64,000 bases of DNA from Planctomyces sp. SH-PL62. Lineage in GTDB: Bacteria > Planctomycetota > Planctomycetia > Planctomycetales > Planctomycetaceae. The stretch spans positions 1-64,000 of the forward strand of contig CAMDEA010000021.1 of the NCBI GenBank assembly GCA_945893045.1, given 5' to 3'. The notes under the pieces were generated by a model. The model made no database searches and had not been told where the DNA came from. It saw only the letters and a list, made by a program, of their open reading frames with translations. Numbering within the stretch: the first letter of the stretch is position 1; every line of letters begins with the position of its first letter. Positions 58,493 through 64,000 of the stretch are shown in pieces. The position numbers and the translations under genes are program-made.

Positions 58493-58518
58493 GGCCGCTC
58501 CCTCTCGGTCGCGGTACG
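58493..58518. repeat. Solitary half of the AGCCGTACCGCGACCG repeat
   Basis: GGCCGCTCCCTCTCGGTCGC and following GGTACG match one arm of the element at 22924-22999. No opposite arm was found nearby. Confidence 0.6.
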
Positions 58519-58568
58519 AACTCATTACGGATGTCAACGACATCCCTGCCTTCAGCCCCAAGGGGGCA

Positions 58569-58732
58569 TGACTCGATAGCCCAGGGCATCGCCCTGGGTG
58601 ACTGAATCGCGAGACCTCATCAAGCCCTGAAGGGGCGTCACTTGCACGGACATCATGCGAGTTACGCCCCGTTGGGGCTAAACGATGGTTGGCGTGTACT
58701 CACCCAGGGCGTTGCCCTGGGCTTTCGAGTCA
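58569..58732. repeat. Nested composite inverted repeat, GATAGCCCAGGG family (copy 2)
   Basis: The outer arms are ACTCGATAGCCCAGGGCATC (from 58571) and the inverse CCCTGGGCTTTCGAGTCA (to 58732). The inner pair AGCCCTGAAGGGGCGT / ACGCCCCGTTGGGGCT lies at 58623-58679. Organisation is the same as at 43811. It fills the gap between CcsBA and the downstream lipoprotein gene. Confidence 0.88.
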
Positions 58733-58774
58733 GTCCCCGTTGGGGCCATGACTTGAAAGCGGCCACACCCGTTG

Positions 58775-59701
58775 TCATTCAAACTTCACCGATTGCACGA
58801 ACGCCTCGAAGTTCTCTTTCTCACGCTGCGCTAGTTCCACATCGCCCGTCAGCTTGAAGAACCACGCCTCGCCATCGCGCGGCACGATCACACCCAGGAT
58901 GCAGCCTGGCTGATTCGTTCGCGCGTCGGTGCCGACAAACTCGACCAGCGTACCGTTGTGGCCATCGACCGACAGGGTCTTCGCGGTCTTCGTCATCTCG
59001 TCCGGCGACCAAGCTTTCAATCCAAGCTGGCCGCGCCAACGATTGAGGTTCTGCAACAAGTCCCCACCCGCGCGGCTGACCGTCGTCTTGATGACTCGTT
59101 CGCCATCCGTGACCGCGAACGCCGCCAGAGAGAATTCGTTTCCGCGATCGGTCTTCCACCCTTCCGGCACTTTCCATTGCGGGAGTCCTTTCGCGGCAAC
59201 AGCAGGGGGCCCGGGAGCCGGTCGGGCAGGGCTCTTCGAGGCCGAAAACTCAAACTTGACCGATTGCACGAACGCCTCGAAGTTCGCTTTTTCGCGCTGT
59301 GCGAGTTCGACATCGCCAGTCAGCTTGAAGAACCACGTCTCGTCGCCGTGAGGCACGATCAGGCCCAGAATGCAGCTTGGTTTTTCCGTCCGCGGATCCT
59401 TGCCGACGAATTCCACCAGGGTGCCGTCATGTCCGTCGATCGAGAGCGTCTTGACGGTCTTCTTCATTTCGTCCGGCGACCAAGCCTTCAGTCCAAGCTG
59501 ACCGCGCCAACGATTGAGGTTCTCCAACAAGTCTCCACCGGCACGGCTGATCGTCGTCTGAATCGAACTCTCTCCCTCTTTGACAGCGAACGCCGCCAGC
59601 GAGAATTGGTTTCCGGGGGCTGGCTGCCAACCGTCCGGCACCTTCCATTGCGGCAGCCCATTCGCAGCGACCGCGGCAGGACCGAGGCCAGTTCGAGCAG
59701 G
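58775..59701 (-). repeat. Tandem 471-bp direct repeat within the lipoprotein gene
   Basis: Sequences around 58790 and 59261 (CGATTGCACGAACGCCTCGA in both) mark the same point in two copies. The copies cover about 58775-59230 and 59246-59701 and remain highly similar at the DNA level, which indicates a recent duplication or ongoing gene conversion. Confidence 0.85.
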
Positions 59702-60385
59702 GCTTTCCGGGGCCAGAAAGTTCACCAACGTGATCGGCGTGCCGGCGACATTCAGATGTTGCACCTCGGCATCTTTGGGCTGCTCTTCGGCATTCAGGTC
59801 CGCGTCCGTCTTCTCCGGCAGACCGAGCTGTTCGCACCACATATTCACAATCATCAACGGCATGCGTTCGACCGGCAGATCATTCGGCAGCGGCAAACGC
59901 AGAACAGCCAGCGACAATTCTTTGTCATCCGTCTTAACCAACACGGTGGAGACTCGCGGGCTTTTCGGATCCTCGTTTTTCTGCTCGGTCCAGCCTTCCG
60001 GGAGCGCCCATTGGGGAGGCTCGGTCGCGTCTTCACCGAATTTCAGAGACTTCATCAATCCCAGGAACTTCGGCATCTGATCGGCGACCACATCCTTCGG
60101 TCCCGCGACTTTGAAGACCCACACCGTCCGCCCCTGCGAGGCAATCGCCCCCAGCATCCGCTCGCTCATCCCCGGCCCATGACCGGCCGGCCGCATTGGC
60201 GAACCCGGCGGTTTGGCCGCTCTGGCAGGCCGCTCCACAGTGGGCATTTTCTTCACGGTGTAGCGGCTGATTTCCTCCTGCTTTTGGCAGCCGGACAACA
60301 GACACACCGCGAGCAGAGCAAACATCCAAACCGGCGCGGCTGCACCAGTGACGCGAACAGACAAGGCGCGAACGCGAAACCTCAT
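58775..60385 (-). CDS. Lipoprotein with tandemly duplicated domain
   Basis: A 536-residue protein with a lipoprotein signal ending in LLSGCQ (residue about 33). The rest is made of related units with the pattern LPQWKVPEGW...FSLAAFAV...SRAGGDLL.NLNRWRGQLGL...WFFKLTGDVELAQRE...FVQSVKF. Units at about 229-385 and 386-536 are nearly identical (157-residue period, 471 bp in DNA), while an N-terminal unit (PPQWALPEGW) is divergent. No catalytic motif was recognised. It is directly upstream of CcsBA in the same direction; a role linked to cytochrome maturation is only a guess from context. Confidence 0.85.
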   Translation of the reverse strand: MRFRVRALSVRVTGAAAPVWMFALLAVCLLSGCQKQEEISRYTVKKMPTVERPARAAKPPGSPMRPAGHGPGMSERMLGAIASQGRTVWVFKVAGPKDVVADQMPKFLGLMKSLKFGEDATEPPQWALPEGWTEQKNEDPKSPRVSTVLVKTDDKELSLAVLRLPLPNDLPVERMPLMIVNMWCEQLGLPEKTDADLNAEEQPKDAEVQHLNVAGTPITLVNFLAPESPARTGLGPAAVAANGLPQWKVPDGWQPAPGNQFSLAAFAVKEGESSIQTTISRAGGDLLENLNRWRGQLGLKAWSPDEMKKTVKTLSIDGHDGTLVEFVGKDPRTEKPSCILGLIVPHGDETWFFKLTGDVELAQREKANFEAFVQSVKFEFSASKSPARPAPGPPAVAAKGLPQWKVPEGWKTDRGNEFSLAAFAVTDGERVIKTTVSRAGGDLLQNLNRWRGQLGLKAWSPDEMTKTAKTLSVDGHNGTLVEFVGTDARTNQPGCILGVIVPRDGEAWFFKLTGDVELAQREKENFEAFVQSVKFE

Positions 60386-60813
60386 GCCATGACCTTAGTG
60401 ATTACGAGGCGGGTCGAACGAGGCAGGACGCCGGCCATCGCCGACGCGGACTCAGGCGGGAAACGGGCCGGAGTGTAGTAGTCCGCACGCCTAAAGCAGA
60501 AGACAGAATTCCGCCAGCTTTTTGCCAGGGCACACTCCGCACTTGGCGATCTTCGGTGCGAGCAGCGACCGTAAGGACTAAGCGGTCGGGTGTGCGAATT
60601 TCAGAAATCGCCGCCCTCAACGCTCCCACTGATTGATGCTGGCAACGGCGATTTCTGAAATTCGCACACCCGACCCCGCGTTCGTCAAACAATCGAGCGG
60701 CGATCTTGTCGTTTGCAGTCAGACGACCTGTGGATAGCATCGGGCACCGCTCAGCTCGGATGACAGCCGAGTGGCGGCAGATTTCCAAACTCTGATTCTT
60801 CGGGAGCATTCCG
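60386..60813. other. Divergent intergenic region upstream of the cytochrome gene
   Basis: About 430 bp between the divergent lipoprotein and cytochrome genes. Apart from the inverted repeat at 60583-60677, nothing was recognised; promoters for both genes should lie here. Confidence 0.45.
60583..60677. repeat. Inverted repeat, GGGGTCGGG family (copy 2)
   Basis: GGTCGGGTGTGCGAATTTCA at 60584 and its perfect inverse (29-bp arms) ending CACACCCGACC at 60675. The outer ends match the element at 21515 (GGTCGGG/CCCGACC) while the inner arms differ. Confidence 0.9.
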
Positions 60814-63800
60814 ATGACTTTGCCAGGATCTGGACCTCGTGGTCGATGGATCGCCAGCGCGTTGATCTGCGTCGTTGTTTTGGGACTCGGTCTCGGCTCA
60901 CGCAGTCATGCGGCCGACGTGTCCGAGACGGCGAAAAAAGCCAAAGCGATTCTGGAACAGCGCTGTTATGTCTGCCACGGTGAAGCGGGTTCGGCCGACG
61001 GCGGGATCAACTTCATGCTGGACCGCAGCCGGCTCGTCAAACGGAAGAAAGTGCTGCCCGGCAAGTCGGCCGAGTCACCGCTGTTTCGGCAAGTCAAAAC
61101 AGGCTCGATGCCCAAAGATGCCGAGCCGCTGTCCAAGGATGAGATCGAGACGTTGAAGACCTGGATTGATTCCGGGGCCGACGACTTCAATCCGCCGACC
61201 AAGTCACGCCCCTTCATTTCGCCACAGGAGGTACTTGGCTTCATCCGTGATGATCTGCGGAAGCTCGAAATAGAGGACGCTGACAAGCTGATGTATTACC
61301 GGTACTTCACCATCGCGGACCTCTACAACGCGGGGCTGTCGGACGACGAATTGGAGAGCTACCGCGTGGCGTTGGCGAAGCTCGCGAATAGTTTGTCATG
61401 GAAGAAACGGATCGTCATTCCGAAACCGATCGATCCGGCGAAGACCGTGATGCGCATCAATTTGTCCGACTTTCGCTGGTCGCCGAAAACCTGGTCGCGG
61501 ATCTTGGAAGAGTATCCTTACGGAGTGAAATCCACGTCGGCCGCGCTGCAGTTCTGCTATACGGCCACGCAAACCGAGGTGCCGATGATCCGCGCGGATT
61601 GGTTTGTCGCCAAAGCAGCGGTGCCGCCGCTGTATCACGAACTCCTGGAGCTACCAAATTCGGTTCGTGAACTGGAACTGCTGCTGCGAGTCGATGTCGC
61701 GCACAACGTCGAGTCGGGTGAGGCGGCTCGTGCCGCGTTCAACGGGTCGGGTGTTTCGAGTCACAATCGTTTGATCGAAAGACACGACTGCGATTTGACC
61801 GGCGGGGCCTATTGGAAGAGCTACGACTTCGGCGACGACAAAGGCCACAAGAACATCTTCACATGGCCGCTCGGCCCCGGCGGCGATCGGGGCTTCGAGC
61901 ATGACGGCGGGGAATTGATCTTCAACCTCCCGAACGGCTTGCAGGCTTATCTGTTGGTGGACGACAAAGGTCTGCGGATCGACAAGGGACCGATCTCGGT
62001 CGTCAGCGATCCACGACGACCGGACAAACAAGTCGTCAACGGCTTGTCGTGCATGTCGTGTCACGCGGAAGGCTTGAAACGGAAGTCGGACGAAGTTCGT
62101 GCCGCGGTGCTGGCGAATCCCAAAGCGTTTTCGCCGATGGAAATTGCTCAAGTCAAAAAGCTCTACAAGACCAAAGAGGAATTCGAGAAGTTATTGGAGA
62201 AGGACTCCGAACTCTTCACGAAAGCGGTCGCCGCGACGGGAGGTAAAGCCAGCGGTGACGAGCCGATCGTGATGCTCGCCCTGCGCTTCGAGGAAGAAAT
62301 GGACGCGGACCTCGCCGCTGCGGAAGTCGGGTTGACCACCGCTCAATTGATGAAAGGACTGGAGAAGTCCGCCCTCTTGGGCCGCATGCTCCCGAATCTG
62401 AATGTCCCCGGCGGAACCATCAAGCGGGACGTGTTCGTCACCGCGTTTTCCGACATGGTCGACGAATTGCTGTCTGGCAGTTTCGTGACCATCACCTCCA
62501 ACGATCGCGTCGAGCCGGGCCTGACAACGACCTCCGTCTCGCCGCTGAAGCCTGCTCCAGTGACAGCTCCCAATCGCAATACGGCACCCGGCGACGCCAA
62601 TGAGAAAGTGCTGACGGCGAGCAACGCTCCGTTGGCGAACCCGTTCCGCCGGCGCGAGAGCCACCCGTGGTTTGAACTCTCCAACATCCGGCCGGGGAAG
62701 TCGCTTCGCGAAGCGATGGACGTGGACTATGCGTTCGAGGGGAAATGGACGGGCCGGATCGCGGTCATCGTCAAAACGGACGGACGGCAATTCCGGTTCG
62801 CGGTGCAGCCGGACGCGTTGAAGCAACACACGGGAACGCTGCATTGCGCGGAAGAAACCCGAGCCGGTTGGAATTCTTGGACTTCTCCACCGGTCGCTCC
62901 GTCGCGGGCTCCCATGAGCTCGCGATCAAAGTTCGGTCCCTCGATCCGATCGAGTTCGCCGTCCATCAGCGCACCGCCGCCGGAGTCTGGCCCCGAGCTC
63001 AAGTTTGGCGCGGACATTGAAGTCTATGTGGAACTGACGGAAGGAACCGGCACCGAGTCTCAGATGTTCAAAGTGTCGAAGTCGGTAACCCGGGGCAAAG
63101 TGGCAAACTTGACCTTCGCTCGTGAGATGCGTGCTCCCGAATTACAGGCATACGAGACGCGCCTGAAGAAAACGGGACCGCCACCGCCACCTCCCAAAGG
63201 AACCACCCTCGCCAGCCAGGCGACGCCTCTCGTTCCGGGAACTCCCGTCTTCGGTGCCTTTGAAGGGGACTGGCTGGCGGCGGAAGTTTTGATGGTCTTC
63301 AAAGAGTCGTCTGACCCGCGGACCAATACTCTGATGCGGTATTTTCAATACCTCCCGAAAAGAACTGCTGGTCCATGGGGACCAACGGACTTAGCCATCC
63401 TACACTGGCCGCAGCGGGGTCATGCCGGGAATCAAGTGGTCACTCGCGATCATGTCGCCGTGGCTGACGACGTTTTGAAGAGGCTCAAAAGCGACCCCAA
63501 GTCGTTTGCCCCCAGCGTCGAGTTGGCGCTGGGTTCCCTGACGCCACCGCCGGAGGGCTTCGTGGTCGTGCCGGACAATGTGAAGCTGCACCCCGGCACT
63601 CCGGTGCAGTTGATGGGGGCGGAACATACCGTGGTCAAAGACAGTCCCACCGAGGTCTCGGCCGTCTCGGATTCTGCGTTTGTCAACGAGACCAAACTCC
63701 CCAGAAGGCAGTTCACGATTGCGAAATCGACGCTCAAAGACCTGGAGAAGCCTGCCAGCGAAAAGACGTTCGCCGAGCGACTCAAAACGATCGAATCCAA

Positions 63801-64000
63801 GAATCCACTGAAGGCACATCGGGAGCACGCCGCTGCCGTCATGGCGGGAGCCGAACCCAACGCCATTGGCTTTTCGAAGCGGTTAACGCCAGCTCGACAA
63901 TATCCCATCACCATCGAACTTCCGAAGAACGCGGTGAAAGTCACCAAAGAGACTCCGCTGGAAGTGGGCACCAAGTTGAAGATCGAATGGGCTCGCTCCT
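60814..64000 (+). CDS. Large c-type cytochrome domain protein (3' end beyond window)
   Basis: The frame opens at ATG 60814 after GGGAGCATTCCG and runs to the window edge, at least 1062 residues. A signal peptide (ALICVVVLGLGLGSRSHAA) exports it. The first haem site is C51YVCH55 in a planctomycete-type cytochrome segment; a second, C413MSCH417, lies downstream. Between them, segments such as NLSDFRWSPKTWSRILEEYPYG and IRADWFVAKAA recur in planctomycete cytochrome-domain proteins. A Pro/Ser/Thr-rich linker follows. Around 62862-62990 coding signals appear to switch to another frame and back (see findings). Haem attachment would need CcsBA. The role is unknown. Confidence 0.85.
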   Translation, partial: MTLPGSGPRGRWIASALICVVVLGLGLGSRSHAADVSETAKKAKAILEQRCYVCHGEAGSADGGINFMLDRSRLVKRKKVLPGKSAESPLFRQVKTGSMPKDAEPLSKDEIETLKTWIDSGADDFNPPTKSRPFISPQEVLGFIRDDLRKLEIEDADKLMYYRYFTIADLYNAGLSDDELESYRVALAKLANSLSWKKRIVIPKPIDPAKTVMRINLSDFRWSPKTWSRILEEYPYGVKSTSAALQFCYTATQTEVPMIRADWFVAKAAVPPLYHELLELPNSVRELELLLRVDVAHNVESGEAARAAFNGSGVSSHNRLIERHDCDLTGGAYWKSYDFGDDKGHKNIFTWPLGPGGDRGFEHDGGELIFNLPNGLQAYLLVDDKGLRIDKGPISVVSDPRRPDKQVVNGLSCMSCHAEGLKRKSDEVRAAVLANPKAFSPMEIAQVKKLYKTKEEFEKLLEKDSELFTKAVAATGGKASGDEPIVMLALRFEEEMDADLAAAEVGLTTAQLMKGLEKSALLGRMLPNLNVPGGTIKRDVFVTAFSDMVDELLSGSFVTITSNDRVEPGLTTTSVSPLKPAPVTAPNRNTAPGDANEKVLTASNAPLANPFRRRESHPWFELSNIRPGKSLREAMDVDYAFEGKWTGRIAVIVKTDGRQFRFAVQPDALKQHTGTLHCAEETRAGWNSWTSPPVAPSRAPMSSRSKFGPSIRSSSPSISAPPPESGPELKFGADIEVYVELTEGTGTESQMFKVSKSVTRGKVANLTFAREMRAPELQAYETRLKKTGPPPPPPKGTTLASQATPLVPGTPVFGAFEGDWLAAEVLMVFKESSDPRTNTLMRYFQYLPKRTAGPWGPTDLAILHWPQRGHAGNQVVTRDHVAVADDVLKRLKSDPKSFAPSVELALGSLTPPPEGFVVVPDNVKLHPGTPVQLMGAEHTVVKDSPTEVSAVSDSAFVNETKLPRRQFTIAKSTLKDLEKPASEKTFAERLKTIESKNPLKAHREHAAAVMAGAEPNAIGFSKRLTPARQYPITIELPKNAVKVTKETPLEVGTKLKIEWARS

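Overview
The window looks like a chromosomal segment of a member of the phylum Planctomycetota with moderately high GC. Supporting evidence is a DUF1559 prepilin-like protein with an N-terminal FTLIELLVVIAI segment, a planctomycete-style c-type cytochrome protein (two CxxCH motifs), a bifunctional AroDE, a fused CcsBA, a short ceramidase-like secreted enzyme, and palindromic intergenic repeats of the kind that fill planctomycete genomes. The family or genus cannot be fixed from the sequence alone. No phage, plasmid, CRISPR array or intact insertion sequence was seen.

Layout. (1) 1-19.4 kb, plus strand: the translation and transcription core. It runs tRNA-Tyr, tRNA-Gly, tRNA-Thr, tuf, rpmG, tRNA-Trp, secE, nusG, rplK, rplA, rplJ, rplL, an attenuator-like hairpin, rpoB, rpoC, rpsL, rpsG, terminator, fusA, a methyltransferase-like gene and an RpoD-type sigma factor with its terminator. 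(2) 19.5-20.1 kb: the scar of a lost type I restriction system, with an HsdM start joined to an HsdR end. (3) 20.3-28.2 kb: a small membrane protein, a SAM methyltransferase, hemA with a CcsA/HemX-like membrane protein, a ceramidase-like protein, an FAD amine oxidase, an MFS transporter and a CPXCG protein. (4) 28.2-41.1 kb: two sets of circularly permuted ATP-grasp, alpha-E and transglutaminase/DUF2126 genes on the minus strand flank a plus-strand glucan phosphorylase that carries an N-terminal GAF domain. The ATP-grasp/alpha-E/transglutaminase set is a predicted but poorly understood amide-ligase/peptide-tagging system. (5) 41.4-48.2 kb, minus strand: sugar-phosphate isomerase-like protein, prepilin peptidase, aroK, aroDE and mutL. 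(6) 48.4-51.5 kb, plus strand: DUF1559 prepilin-like protein and two lipoproteins. (7) 51.5-60.4 kb, minus strand: a large membrane-anchored protein combining a left-handed beta-helix transferase, an acyl carrier domain, an FkbH-like HAD domain and a GNAT-like domain; then CcsBA and a lipoprotein with a recent internal duplication. (8) 60.8 kb to the end: a large c-type cytochrome protein, open at the window edge.

Across regions 3-8 lie about 20 long inverted repeats of 50-190 bp with 20-40 bp arms, belonging to at least ten sequence families. Most sit between genes. Three sit inside coding regions and keep the frame, and three others supply the last codons and stop of a gene. This repeat load, the FkbH-type multidomain protein and the double ATP-grasp/alpha-E locus with the GAF-phosphorylase are the most notable features.
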